From assembly GCA_949841465.1 (NCBI GenBank), contig CATKZW010000018.1:1-54873 (forward strand): a DNA stretch of 54,873 bases. Direction: 5' to 3'. Below are positions 24,229 to 33,815 of this stretch, in pieces. The position numbers were made by a program, and so were the translations under genes. Origin of the DNA: an uncultured Oscillospiraceae bacterium. GTDB taxonomy: Bacteria > Bacillota > Clostridia > Oscillospirales > Oscillospiraceae. Position 1 is the stretch's first letter. Each line of letters starts with the position of its first letter. The notes beneath the pieces were generated by a model that worked only from the letters and a program-made list of their open reading frames with translations, searched no databases and had not been told where the DNA came from.

Positions 24229-25269
24229 GTGAAAGCAAAGACGTTTTTTATCGCGGTGCTGGCCGGCGTGCTGGCCTGCCTGGGCACGTTCATCCTGCTC
24301 CTGTCGCTGGAGGACCCCTTCTTCGTCATGCGGGGCATCGGCGAGGGGGAGACGGCCCTGTTTGACAACCAGCGGTATCAGATGGCGGGCTTGATCCGCC
24401 ACCAGGACTACACCCAGGTGGTGATGGGCACCTCCCTGGTGGCCAACTACCGGGCCTCCTGGTTCACCGAGGGAACGGGGAAGGAGACGCTGAAAATCAC
24501 CTTTCCCGACGGCTGGGTCACCGAATTTGACACCGCGCTGAAGCTGGCCTTCCGCACCCACCCCCAACTGGACCGGGTGTACTTCTGCCTGGACCCCAAT
24601 ATCCTGATCCGCCCGGACAGCGAGCGGACGGTGGAGTTGCCCCAGTACCTCTATAACCAGAACCCCTTCGACGATGTGGAGTACCTCATCAACGCCGACA
24701 CCTACCAGAAGGCTCTGAGCAGCTGGCTGCGGCGGCGGCTGGTCCAGACGCTGCCGTTGGACATAGCCTATGTGTGGGAGTACACCTATGACTTCAGCAG
24801 AGAAGTGGTGCTGGAGGGCTACCGCAGGCCGGAGGTGTCCGGCACCACCCTGCCCGGGGACGCCTACCTGGAGGCGGCGGCGGAAAACCTGGACGTGATC
24901 TGCGCCTGGGCGGAGAAGCACCCGGAAGTGGAATTTGTGGTCTGGTTCCCGCCCTACAGCATTTTGTACTGGGACATGATGCTCCGGGAGGGCCGGGCGG
25001 ACGCAATTTTGAACGCGGTGGAGTACGCCGCCCAGCGGATGATGGAGTACGACAACGTGGCGGTGCACTGCTTCCTCCACTCCAACTATATCACCGACCT
25101 GGACTTTTACACCGACCACATCCACTGCTGCTACCGACTGACCCGCTGGGAGGCGGACAGCCTGATGGCGGGCAAGTGGCGGCTCAACGGGGAGAACTTC
25201 CCCGCCTGCCTGGAGGGGCTGCGGGAACGAATCAAGAGCTATGACTTTGAGGCGTTATTAGCTTCTTGA
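24229..25269 (+). CDS. SGNH-like/DltD-like membrane-anchored acylation partner
   Basis: A 346-residue protein with one N-terminal membrane helix (about 6-27) and an extracytoplasmic domain. The block VVMGTSLVANYRASWF is the GxS motif of SGNH/DltD/AlgJ-like proteins, and the C-terminal FYTDHIHC supplies the expected Asp-His pair (DxxH). It probably takes the acyl group from the MBOAT protein and places it on the polysaccharide. The GTG start at 24229 has GGGGAGGGG at seven bases. It lies 48 bases after the MBOAT gene, with only the short repeat remnant between. Confidence 0.75.
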   Translation: MKAKTFFIAVLAGVLACLGTFILLLSLEDPFFVMRGIGEGETALFDNQRYQMAGLIRHQDYTQVVMGTSLVANYRASWFTEGTGKETLKITFPDGWVTEFDTALKLAFRTHPQLDRVYFCLDPNILIRPDSERTVELPQYLYNQNPFDDVEYLINADTYQKALSSWLRRRLVQTLPLDIAYVWEYTYDFSREVVLEGYRRPEVSGTTLPGDAYLEAAAENLDVICAWAEKHPEVEFVVWFPPYSILYWDMMLREGRADAILNAVEYAAQRMMEYDNVAVHCFLHSNYITDLDFYTDHIHCCYRLTRWEADSLMAGKWRLNGENFPACLEGLRERIKSYDFEALLAS

Positions 25270-25301
25270 ATACTCGGAGGATTCAACTTTGCCCACACAA
25301 C

Positions 25302-25324
25302 CCACCCCGCTCCAGGCGGGGTGG
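25302..25324. terminator. Stem-loop between the SGNH gene and lepA
   Basis: CCACCCCGC-TCCA-GGCGGGGTGG forms a stem followed by ATTTTCC. It may terminate the acylation operon, though it overlaps the first copy of the lepA direct repeat. Confidence 0.5.
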
Positions 25325-25644
25325 ATTTTCCTACGGAGGTTGGCTTATGACAGACCAGTCTAAAATTCGCAATTTTTCCATCATTGCACACATTGACCAC
25401 GGCAAATCTGTTCCCCACAAAATCTGACGATTTTGCGGGGGCCCCTTATGATTTTATATTCTCGGGCGAAATGAATTCGCCCTGCGAAAATTCTCCGCCT
25501 GCGGCTCCGAATTTACAGCGCGTTCGCGCCGCCCCACCTATCGGCGGGGCCCCAGGGTGGATTTTCCTACGGAGGTTGGCTTATGACAGACCAGTCTAAA
25601 ATTCGCAATTTTTCCATCATCGCCCACATTGACCACGGCAAATC
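25319..25644 (+). repeat. 90-bp direct duplication of the lepA start region around a structured insert
   Basis: 25319-25408 and 25555-25644 are the same 90 bases, offset by 236, with only two differences. Each contains the ribosome site ACGGAGG, the ATG and the first 21 codons of lepA. Both differences are third-position silent changes (ATT/ATC, GCA/GCC). The 146 bases between form hairpins: CCCC-A-CAAAATC with GATTTTG-C-GGGG (25413-25440), and GGGCGAA with TTCGCCC (25464-25482). Confidence 0.9.
25347..25427 (+). pseudogene. Truncated 26-codon copy of the lepA start
   Basis: The first copy of the duplication encodes the LepA N-terminus up to HIDHGKS, then diverges into VPHKI and a stop. It retains a full ribosome site, so it is likely translated as a short leader peptide ahead of the real lepA. 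It breaks within the P-loop. Confidence 0.75.
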
Positions 25645-27394
25645 CACCCTGTCCGACCGGATGATTGAGATCTGCGGCGCGGTGGAGCAGCGCCAGATGG
25701 AGTCCCAGCTGCTGGACAACATGGAGCTGGAGAAGGAGCGGGGCATCACCATCAAGGCCCGTGCGGTGCGCATGGACTACAAGGCCGCCGACGGCGAAAC
25801 CTATTGCCTCAACCTCATCGACACCCCGGGGCACGTGGACTTCAACTATGAGGTGAGCCGCTCCCTGGCCGCCTGCGAGGGGGCGGTGCTGGTGGTGGAC
25901 GCCGCCCAGGGGGTGGAGGCCCAGACCCTGGCCAACACCTATCTGGCTCTGGATCACGACCTGGAGATCCGCCCGGTGCTGAACAAGATCGACCTGCCCG
26001 CGGCGGACCCCCAGCGGGTGAAGCAGGAGATTGAGGACATCATCGGCCTGCCCGCTCTGGACGCGCCGGAGATTTCCGCCAAGCAGGGCGTCAACATCTC
26101 CGCGGTGCTGGAGGATATTGTGAATCATATCCCCGCCCCCTCCGGCGACCCCGCCGCGCCGCTGAAGGCCCTCATCTTCGACAGCCAGTACGACCCCTAT
26201 CTGGGGGTCATCGTCTACTTCCGGATCATGGAGGGCACGCTGCGGCCGGGGATGCAGGTGAAACTGATGGCCTCCGGGGCCCAGTATAACGTGCTGGACT
26301 GCGGCTATCTGCGGCCCCTGGGCATGGAGTCCGCCAAGGAGCTGTCCGCCGGGGAGGTGGGCTGGTTCACCGCCTCCATCAAGACGGTGAAGGACACCCG
26401 GGTGGGCGACACCATCACCGAGGCCGCCCGGCCCACGGCGGAGGCCCTGCCCGGCTACCGTCCCGCCCAGGCCATGGTGTACTGCGGCGTGTATACCGAG
26501 GACGGCTCCAAGTACCCAGACCTGCGGGACGCGCTGGAAAAGCTTCAGCTCAACGACGCCTCCCTGTCCTTCGAGCCGGAGTCCTCCATCGCCCTGGGCT
26601 TCGGGTTCCGCTGCGGCTTCTTGGGGATGCTCCACATGGAAATCATCCAGGAGCGGCTGGAGCGGGAGTTTGATTTGGACCTCATCACTACATTACCATC
26701 TGTAATTTATGAGGTGACAAAAACGGACGGTACTCTGGTGCGGGTGGACAATCCCCACAACTATCCGGACCCCGGCTCCATCAAGGAGGCCATGGAGCCC
26801 TATGCCAACGTGTCCATCATCTCCCCGCCGGACTACGTGGGCAATATCATGCCCCTGTGCCAGGACCGCCGGGGGGAGTACAAGGACATGCAGTATCTGG
26901 ACACCAATCTGGTGGAGATCCGGTATCTCATGCCGCTGAACGAGATCATCTACGACTTTTTCGACACGCTCAAGGCCAAGACCCGGGGCTACGCCTCCCT
27001 GGACTACGAGCTGGACGAGTACCGCCCCTCCGACCTGGTGAAGGTGGACCTGCTGCTCAACGGCGACCAGGTGGACGCGCTGTCCTTCATCGCCCACCGG
27101 GAGAAGGCCTACAAGCGGGCGCGGCGCATCTGCGAGAAGCTGAAGGAGAACATCCCGCGCCAGATGTTCGAGGTGCCCATCCAGGCGGCCATCGGCGGCA
27201 AGGTCATCGCCCGGGAGACCTTGAAGGCCCTGCGCAAGGATGTGCTGGCCAAGTGCTACGGCGGCGACATCACCCGGAAGAAGAAGCTGCTGGAGAAGCA
27301 GAAGGAGGGCAAAAAGAAGATGCGCTCTCTGGGCACGGTACAGATGCCCACAGAAGCCTTTATGGCAGTGCTCAAGCTGGACGAGGAAGGGTAA
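25583..27394 (+). CDS. lepA: Elongation factor 4 (LepA)
   Basis: A 603-residue translational GTPase of normal LepA length. G motifs are AHIDHGKST (G1), DTPGHVDF (G3) and NKIDLP (G4); the EF4-specific C-terminal domain is intact ([50 protein letters not shown]). It binds ribosomes and back-translocates or rescues stalled ones. ACGGAGG lies eight bases before the ATG. Upstream is a second copy of its own first 21 codons, so the promoter probably lies before 25319 and the transcript carries a structured leader. Confidence 0.95.
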   Translation: MTDQSKIRNFSIIAHIDHGKSTLSDRMIEICGAVEQRQMESQLLDNMELEKERGITIKARAVRMDYKAADGETYCLNLIDTPGHVDFNYEVSRSLAACEGAVLVVDAAQGVEAQTLANTYLALDHDLEIRPVLNKIDLPAADPQRVKQEIEDIIGLPALDAPEISAKQGVNISAVLEDIVNHIPAPSGDPAAPLKALIFDSQYDPYLGVIVYFRIMEGTLRPGMQVKLMASGAQYNVLDCGYLRPLGMESAKELSAGEVGWFTASIKTVKDTRVGDTITEAARPTAEALPGYRPAQAMVYCGVYTEDGSKYPDLRDALEKLQLNDASLSFEPESSIALGFGFRCGFLGMLHMEIIQERLEREFDLDLITTLPSVIYEVTKTDGTLVRVDNPHNYPDPGSIKEAMEPYANVSIISPPDYVGNIMPLCQDRRGEYKDMQYLDTNLVEIRYLMPLNEIIYDFFDTLKAKTRGYASLDYELDEYRPSDLVKVDLLLNGDQVDALSFIAHREKAYKRARRICEKLKENIPRQMFEVPIQAAIGGKVIARETLKALRKDVLAKCYGGDITRKKKLLEKQKEGKKKMRSLGTVQMPTEAFMAVLKLDEEG

Positions 27395-27420
27395 AAGGCC
27401 GCCTCAGGCGGCGTTTAGGC

Positions 27421-27466
27421 AAAAGTGCGCACCCATGCGGTAGAAACCGCGCGGGTGCGCACTTTT
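27421..27466 (+). terminator. lepA terminator
   Basis: AAAAGTGCGCACCC and GGGTGCGCACTTTT form a perfect 14-base-pair stem with an inner GCGG/CCGC stem and a T-rich 3' arm. Confidence 0.9.
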
Positions 27467-27616
27467 CAGCGTAGGAAAAAGCTGCGCTGCGATAAACTCC
27501 AAACCCGGTTTTTCGGGCACATTGTCTCTGTGAAAAATGAATGGGACAGCGCTTTAGAAAAATTTGTCGTTCCCTGTAAAATAGGATTGTTTACTACATC
27601 AAAAGGAGGCAATTCT

Positions 27617-28234
27617 ATGGAGGGAACAACTTACGGCTATGTACGGGTGTCCACGCAGGAGCAGAACGAAGCCCGTCAGCTCACCGCCATGCGGAAATTC
27701 GGGGTGGCGGAGAAAAACATCATCGTGGAAAAGCTGTCTGGAAAGGATTTCAACCGCCCTCTTTACCAGAGGCTGATGAGGACTTTGCGCCCGGAAGATG
27801 TGCTGGTGGTGAAAAGCATCGACCGACTGGGCCGGAACTACACCGAAATTCTGGAGCAGTGGACGGCCATTACAAAGGAGCGGGAGGCCGCCATTGTGGT
27901 GCTGGATATGCCCCTGCTGGACACCCGGAAGGGGCGCGACCTGACCAGCACGCTGATTGCAGATATCGTCCTCCAGCTCCTCAGCTATGTAGCCCAAACG
28001 GAACGGGAAAATATCCGCCAGCGGCAGGCGGAGGGCATCGCCGCGGCCAAAGACAAGGGCGTCCATTTTGGACCGCTGCCTCGGGCTTTGCCGGATAATT
28101 TTGACGCGGCGCGGCGGGCGTGGCGGGATGGTAAAATCACACTGCGCGCAGCGGCCGAGCTTTGCGGCATTCCAAAGTCCACGTTCCGCGACGCCGTAGT
28201 CCGTGCGGAGACGGCGCTGACCCATAAAAAGTAA
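27617..28234 (+). CDS. Small serine recombinase (resolvase/invertase)
   Basis: A 205-residue recombinase. The catalytic domain starts YGYVRVSTQEQNEARQL, where the Ser of VSTQEQ is the nucleophile, followed by the Arg motif in SIDRLGRNYTEI and the long E helix (VLQLLSYVAQTERENIRQRQ). The C-terminal ITLRAAAELCGIPKSTF is a helix-turn-helix. This is the Tn3-resolvase/DNA-invertase layout; it is not the IS607 type, which has its HTH first. AAGGAGG is placed eight bases before the ATG. It is the first gene of the block between lepA and the MFS gene that looks acquired. No paired inversion or res sites are evident. Confidence 0.88.
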   Translation: MEGTTYGYVRVSTQEQNEARQLTAMRKFGVAEKNIIVEKLSGKDFNRPLYQRLMRTLRPEDVLVVKSIDRLGRNYTEILEQWTAITKEREAAIVVLDMPLLDTRKGRDLTSTLIADIVLQLLSYVAQTERENIRQRQAEGIAAAKDKGVHFGPLPRALPDNFDAARRAWRDGKITLRAAAELCGIPKSTFRDAVVRAETALTHKK

Positions 28235-28313
28235 CGGACGGAGTAGTATACAACCCCGTCCAATTGTCTGGGATTCTGGCCGGCAGAACAAGCGCGAGGG
28301 GGGCTGGAAGGGT

Positions 28314-29398
28314 ATGGCTCGGAAGAAACGGGTTGCCGCAGGCGGCAAAACGGTTCAATACACCACCATCAAAATCCGGCTCTACCCCACCCAGGCCCAG
28401 GCGGAGCTGTTTGAAAACACGTTTGGCTGCTGCCGCTACATCTGGAACCAGATGCTGGCCGATGAGCAGCGGTTTTACCTGGAGACCGACCGGCACTTTA
28501 TCCCCACCCCAGCAAAATACAAAAAGGAAGCGCCCTTTCTAAAAGAAGTGGATAATCAGGCGCTGATCCAGGAGCACAACAAGCTGTCCCAGGCGTTCCG
28601 GGTGTTCTTCAAAAATCCGGGCTCCTTCGGTTACCCCAAGTTCAAGAAGAAAAAAAGCGATAAAAATTCCTTTACCGCCTGCAACCACGAGTTTGAATCC
28701 GGCCCCACCATTTACACCACAAGGGACGGCATCCGCATGACCAAGGCGGGAATCGTCAAGGCAAAGTTCTCCCGCCGGCCCCAGGCGTGGTGGAAGCTGC
28801 GGCGGAGACCACGCTTGGCCTGAAATACTCCATGGCCCACTTCTATGTGGCCGATAACGGAGAGCTGGCCGACCCGCCCCGCTGGCTGAAGCAGTCCCAG
28901 GAAAAGCTGGCAAAAATCCAGCAGCGCTTAAACCGCATGCAGCCCGGTTCCAAAAACTATGAGGAAGCGGTGCAGAAATACCGCCTGCTCCATGAGCACA
29001 TCGCCAACCAGCGCCGCGACTTCATCCACAAGGAATCCAGCCGGATAGCCAACGGCTGGGACGCCGTGTGCGTGAGGGCGGACGCGCTGGACGAGATGGC
29101 CAGGAACGTCCCGCGGGGGAATGCTTTGAATTCCGGCTACGGCGCGTTCCGGGAGTGCCTGCGCTACAAGCTGGCGCGGCAGGGAAAGCAGCTGATCGTG
29201 GTGAACCGGTACGTGCTCACCACACGGACCTGTTCCGTGTGCGGTTTTGTTCAGGATTCCGTCAGCTACAGGCGGCGGATTTGGAGCTGCCCCAAATGCG
29301 GCGCGGCCCACAACCGGGAGGTCAACGCCGCCAGAAACATCAAGGCCCAGGGACTGGCCCAGTATTTCAACCGTCAGGAATTGCGCGAAAGCGCTTAA
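28314..29398 (+). pseudogene. tnpB: Broken tnpB (IS200/IS605-type RNA-guided nuclease)
   Basis: The 5' frame (28314-28823) carries a TnpB N-terminus: TIKIRLYPTQAQAELFENTF and CRYIWNQMLADEQRF. The 3' frame (about 28787-29398) carries LHEHIANQRRDFIHKESSRI, the zinc-finger pair CSVCGF/CPKCGA and NREVNAARNIKAQGL. They are joined near 28780-28810 with a frame change: FSRRPQA in frame one meets VVEAAAETTLGLKY in another, so roughly the end of the wedge/OBD segment before RuvC-I is missing. In addition, the usual RuvC residues seem absent: GLKYS where GLDYS-like is expected, CVRAD for CVED, and NREVN for DRDVN. No tnpA is present. The element is dead or reduced. Confidence 0.8.
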
Positions 29399-29625
29399 CA
29401 GATAACAGGCGGCCGCAGGCCGCTCCCAACCGTGAGCCCAACGCAGTGGGTCGCGGTTGGAAAAGGAGGAGCAAGGGAGCGGGCGCAGTTTTCCCTGTCA
29501 GGGGGAAACGGAGCTTGACGGACTTTGCGACGACGCGCCGGTCGGGACGCCGGTGAACGCCCATGGTTCCGGCTGGGAGCGTTGAGCAGAGCGAAAACAA
29601 TGGATTTCCGTTCTGTTCAGCGTTT
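29399..29625 (+). other. Possible omega-RNA/right-end region of the tnpB element
   Basis: The non-coding tract after tnpB is full of stems: GCGGCCGCAGGCCGC at 29410, CCAACCG with CGGTTGG (29428-29460), TTTCCC with GGGAAA near 29500, and a long G-U-rich stem at 29577-29623 (TTGAGCAGAGCG against CGTTCTGTTCAG). In TnpB elements the guide RNA overlaps this place. Parts also resemble the 133-bp repeat (CCCAACGCAGTGGG; GAGCAGAGCGAA). The right end cannot be fixed. Confidence 0.4.
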
Positions 29626-29812
29626 TCCAGGCCGCAGAGTGGGAAACGAGAGGGTGTGTGCGCACATCCGAAAGCCCTTAGGGCTGTCCAAAATATTATG
29701 ACGATGAAAACGTGCGGGCTTGCCGCCCGGGGCGGGAGGATGGAATACCGAACCGCCAAACCGAAAAGGAGTTGCAGCCATTCTCAGCTTAAATCTGAAG
29801 CCAGGGGAGTAT

Positions 29813-31344
29813 ATGACGATACTAAGGTCTATAATACCAGGCCTTATTTGAAACAGTGCGTCGAGAGTGTATTGTGCCAGACATATTCCAATTTTGAATA
29901 TATCATCGTGGACAATGGGTGTACCGATGGAAGCAGCGAACTTCTGGCAGCGTATGCTGAACAGGATCCACGGATATGCCTGATTCGATATGCGATAAAC
30001 TGGAGCGGCAACTCTCAAAAGGAACTCCAGGATCATGCGACCGGCAGTTTGCTGGCCAGACTGGATTCCGACGACTGGTGGGAACCTGATTATTTGGAAC
30101 GGCTGATAACCTTTATTGAGAAAAACAACCTGGACTTAGCCATGACGGGAACAATCAATTACCTGGAAGAAGCCTGCTGCCATCGAATATTACGTCAGCT
30201 CAACAAACCTGTTTGTCTGACTCAAAGTCAATTTGCCCAGCAATATTCCTTATACTGGGTATTCCCCAGTACTGTCTGGGGCTCAATCATGAGGCTGGAT
30301 CTATATTTGCAGACTGATTTCAGCGTGGTAGGATATTATCCCTATGGTTCAGACACAATGATGATGATTGAATACATCAAGCAATGTTCCCGCATCGGCA
30401 TCGACAACTCCGCGCTTTACCACTACCGCATCCATCCCAAAAGTGTCAGCTACCAGTACACCCCCCGCCGTTTCGATGCAAATATCGCCTACTATGAGCA
30501 GATTAAAGGTTTTTTGGAGCTGCACCATACATTTGACCACCCAAAGCAGGAGTGGCTTAAACGGGTTCATCTTGCCTCCATGCTGGCCACGCTGCAGCTG
30601 CTGAGCAATGCCAAAGTGCCCGGAGACGAGAAGGTGGCGGAATGCGCCCGCATCGCGGCTCATCCTCTAACCGTTACAGCGCTGACAAATAACTGCGATG
30701 AGCGAAAGCAGTGGTATGCCCTGATGCGCGGGATTGTGTTCTATGAGCTGTCCGCGAATACGCTCTCAGACGCCGAAAGCCTGCGCACAGTGCTGAAAAC
30801 CCTTTCCCCCCACTGCTATGGCGCCGTACAGCCTGAAAACCTGGGGTTATTTGCCCGGGAGCCTTCTCTGCGAGATGCACTGCAAAAGGATGACCAGAGT
30901 CAGCTGGCAGAATTTATTATGAACCTGATCGCGGAGAAGAGATATATAAAGCAGCACGATCTAGGGAAAATGTTATGTGGATTGATTCCAAGCGGGTCGC
31001 CGCTGTCGGGGATATCAGACGCCCGCTTTTTCCGGGAATACGCACAGGCCTGTATGCTGATGCTGCAGGGGAATTATTCCGCCGCACTTGATCAAATGAC
31101 CGGCGTACTGTTTGAGAAGAAGAAGCTGTATGGCGGTGAGCAGCTTCTTAATTTATACTTATCACTGGCCGCATTGGAAAACCATGCCCCGGCCTTCCTG
31201 TTTGGCAAGCTCCGGCTGGCTCAGCTGTATCTTCGGCAGAACCGCCTGAAAGAGTGCCGCACCGCTATAGACGAACTGGCCGAGATGGGTCTGGACAATA
31301 GCGAACTGGCAGATCTGCGCCAGCAGCTGGAGGGCGCACAGTGA
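29813..31344 (+). pseudogene. Family 2 glycosyltransferase, out of frame near its start
   Basis: The protein from 29841 on is a GT-A glycosyltransferase: YLKQCVESVLCQTYSNFEYI, VDNGCTDGSSELL, LLARLDSDDWWEPDYLE (the DxD metal site), and a long C-terminal helical region with TPR-like segments (about 500 residues in all). The natural start, ATG at 29813 with AGGGGAG five bases upstream, reads MTILRSIIPG and then stops, because the frame is shifted by 13 bases relative to the body. Duplicating the 13-mer TCTATAATACCAG (29828-29840) restores SIIPVYNTRPYLKQ, the family N-terminus. As written the gene is off; an upstream in-frame start (29563 or 29740) would give an odd leader and has poor ribosome sites. 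Overlaps the next gene by four bases. Confidence 0.8.
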
Positions 31345-32405
31345 AAAAGCTCCTGCTTTATGGCCACGGCGGCGCTTATAACCACGGTGCCGAGGCCATC
31401 CTCCGTTCCAGTTTACCTGCCTTTCGAAGGACAAATGCACCAATCCTGCTGTCCACACACTTTCCAGAGCAGGATCGGGAGTTTGGCTTGGACAGGCTGG
31501 TGGACCGCCTGATCCCAGCCGACCTGTCCCTGGTGCCCGAGGAACGGGCGGCAGGTAGTTTTGAGGACAAGCAGTCCATTGCCGCCCGGATTTACCGGGA
31601 CGCCCTGGCCGAAATCGACAGCGAGACGATCTGCATTGGTATAGGCGGCGACAACTACTGCTACCCCAACTGGCATCGCCAGAGCGTGTTCCATCTCACC
31701 GCAAAGGAGCGCGGTGGGAACAGCATCCTGTGGGGCTGTTCGATCCAGCCAGAGATGATTAACGCCAGGATGGCCAGGATTCTACGGGCTCATGACCGCA
31801 TCTATGCGCGAGAGTCGCTGACAGTGGATGCGCTGGGAGAGCACGGGATAGATCATGTTGTACTGCAATGCGATCCGGCATTCTATCTCCAACCCGAGCC
31901 CGCTGCGCTGCCGAAAGGATTTCGAGGTCAGGTCGCAGCCATCAATCTCAGCCCGCTGATGCTCCGCAGGTCGGATTTGCTGCTGGAGAATTTTGCGGAA
32001 GCGGCCCATTTTTTGCTTGGCAAAGCAGATACGCTGCTGCTGCTCCCCCACGTCACCATGCCGGCGGACGATGATCAGGAGGCGCTGGAGGCCTTGGCAG
32101 AGTGTCTTTCCCCGGATGAGCAGGCCCGCGTCTGCCGGGTGCCAAAGACGTTTAACGCGGCGCAGCGCAAATATCTGATTTCCCGTTGTGAGCTGCTGGT
32201 ATGCTGCCGTACCCACGCGTCTATCGCAGGGTATTCCTGCGGAATACCCACGCTGGTAATCGGATATTCCGTAAAGTCTCAGGGGATTGGCAGAGATCTG
32301 GGCATGGAGCGATGGGTATTACCCATGGAGGACGGCAAAAAATTGGCGGCAGCGACCGCCAAACTCTGGAATGAACGGGACAAGGTGCGTAAGGCGCTGC
32401 AGTGA
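31341..32405 (+). CDS. Polysaccharide pyruvyl transferase family protein
   Basis: A 354-residue protein with the CsaB/WcaK-like fold. It starts KKLLLYGHGGAYNHGAEAIL (the G-x-x-N-x-G-D/A-E motif), has IGIGGDNYCYP and RESLTVDALGEHG, and the C-terminal CRTHASIAGYSCGIPTLVIGY block. These enzymes add ketal pyruvate from PEP to a sugar of a surface polymer. Pyruvylated wall polymer is what SLH domains bind, and SLH proteins occur at 10209 and 15249, although a direct link is unproven. The GTG start overlaps the glycosyltransferase stop (GTGA); GGAGGG lies six bases upstream. Confidence 0.85.
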   Translation: MKKLLLYGHGGAYNHGAEAILRSSLPAFRRTNAPILLSTHFPEQDREFGLDRLVDRLIPADLSLVPEERAAGSFEDKQSIAARIYRDALAEIDSETICIGIGGDNYCYPNWHRQSVFHLTAKERGGNSILWGCSIQPEMINARMARILRAHDRIYARESLTVDALGEHGIDHVVLQCDPAFYLQPEPAALPKGFRGQVAAINLSPLMLRRSDLLLENFAEAAHFLLGKADTLLLLPHVTMPADDDQEALEALAECLSPDEQARVCRVPKTFNAAQRKYLISRCELLVCCRTHASIAGYSCGIPTLVIGYSVKSQGIGRDLGMERWVLPMEDGKKLAAATAKLWNERDKVRKALQ

Positions 32406-32456
32406 ATGGGAAAAGCGGATACCTCTCAATATTATTTTGTGGCTAAAGTAAAAACG

Positions 32457-32500
32457 GCCTGTCGGTCAGCGCAGCTGGCGTTGACCGACAGGCTGTTTCT
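32457..32500 (+). terminator. Terminator of the glycosyltransferase/pyruvyl transferase pair
   Basis: GCCTGTCGGTCA (32457-32468) pairs with TGACCGACAGGC (32482-32493) and is followed by TGTTTCT. Confidence 0.8.
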
Positions 32501-32595
32501 ATTTTCTGAGGAAAGGAGGGAAAAAGCTTCCACGCTGTAATTAGAGAGAATTAGAGAGCGATCCGAACTATGCGTTCGGTTTATGCTCCATGATG

Positions 32596-33786
32596 TCAAT
32601 TTGTTTGTCTGGGGTGGTTCACACTGACCACGCTCAGCACGATGCTGGTCAGCAGCAGCGCGGTGAGGCCAGCCACCATGCCCATCCCCGCCTGGATGCC
32701 CGCCCGCTCGGCCACCAGGCCTACCAGGGCGGGAGTGACAATACCGCCCACGCTGCCGGTGAAGATCATGACGCTGCACCCCAGGTCGTTTCCCCGGATG
32801 CAGTCGCTGCCGAAGGCGAAAGCGGTGGGATAGATGGTGGCCATGAACAGCCCCACCCCGATGAGCCCCAGGACGACCAACCCAGGCGTACGGCTTAAGA
32901 ACATCAGCAGAAAGGACAGGAAAAAGCCCGCGCCGTCCACCAGCAACAGCCTGCTCCGGGATACCTTCCCGGTGACAGCCGCGCCGATCATCCGGCCGAT
33001 GAAGATTACCAGCCACAAAAGGCTGTTCATCAGCTGGGAGCGGCTGGCATCCAAAATGCCCGTGTCCTGGAAATAGGTCACCAGCCATCCTACGATGGCG
33101 TATTCTGCCGAGATGTAGAACAGCAGCATGGCACTGCCGAGCCAAAACTGCTTTACCTTGAGGAAGCTCTTGTCCGCTGCCCGGGCGCCTTGACAGTCTG
33201 GCTCAGCGGGCAGGGGCATTTTGGCGTATACCGCCAGCTGGCACAGGCACAAAGCACACAGCAGCCCCGCCATCACCCGCCAGCCTCCCCCCGGCCAGCG
33301 TCCGGTGAAGAATACCAGCAGCAGGGGGGACAGCAGCGCACCCACCGCGAAGCAGCCGTGGAGCAGGTTATATCCCTGGGCAGCCTTCTCCCCTGGGAGG
33401 GTGGAGATCATGGTGTTGGAGAAGTTGGAGTTGCCGCCCCGGGCAATCCCTGTCATGAGGAATGCCGCCACCAGCAAAGGCGTGGCCCCCAGTCCGGCGG
33501 CAAAGACGAGGTAAGCCACCGTCATCCACACGGCTGTGACCAGGATGGCCCGCCGCCGTCCCAGCCACAAGGGCAAGAATCCCGCCAGCAGCACAGACAA
33601 CAGGTTGCCCGCCGACTGGCAGGACAGCAGCATGCCGGACAGGTCGTAGCTGAAGCCGTAGGTTTCCCGCAGGAAGGGGATGAAGGACCCCAGGGGCTGG
33701 GAAGCGGCCCCGCTGACAAAAAATGTGAACAGGACACAGTATAAAAGCTGGTTTTGACGGCGCTCTGCCAGGGTCATATCACGCAT
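32596..33786 (-). CDS. Major facilitator superfamily transporter
   Basis: A 396-residue protein with twelve predicted helices. The loop 2-3 motif reads GFLPLWLGRRRAILV and the fold is that of sugar- or nucleoside-type MFS carriers (LSGMLLSCQSAGNLLSVLLA; GLFMATIYPTAFAFGSDCI, similar to fucose/glucose permease-like members). The central loop (MPLPAEPDCQGARAADKSF) is cytoplasmic. The substrate is unknown. The start at 33786 is preceded by AAGGAG at eleven bases, slightly long. It converges with the pyruvyl transferase gene and has no evident partner. Confidence 0.85.
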   Translation of the reverse strand: MRDMTLAERRQNQLLYCVLFTFFVSGAASQPLGSFIPFLRETYGFSYDLSGMLLSCQSAGNLLSVLLAGFLPLWLGRRRAILVTAVWMTVAYLVFAAGLGATPLLVAAFLMTGIARGGNSNFSNTMISTLPGEKAAQGYNLLHGCFAVGALLSPLLLVFFTGRWPGGGWRVMAGLLCALCLCQLAVYAKMPLPAEPDCQGARAADKSFLKVKQFWLGSAMLLFYISAEYAIVGWLVTYFQDTGILDASRSQLMNSLLWLVIFIGRMIGAAVTGKVSRSRLLLVDGAGFFLSFLLMFLSRTPGLVVLGLIGVGLFMATIYPTAFAFGSDCIRGNDLGCSVMIFTGSVGGIVTPALVGLVAERAGIQAGMGMVAGLTALLLTSIVLSVVSVNHPRQTN

Positions 33787-33815
33787 GGTTTAGTCAACTC
33801 CTTTGAGCTTTGAAA

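Noticed and set aside
27617..29398. Recombinase plus tnpB as one IS607 element
   Set aside because: The recombinase has its HTH at the C-terminus; IS607 TnpA has it at the N-terminus. The two genes are best treated as separate.
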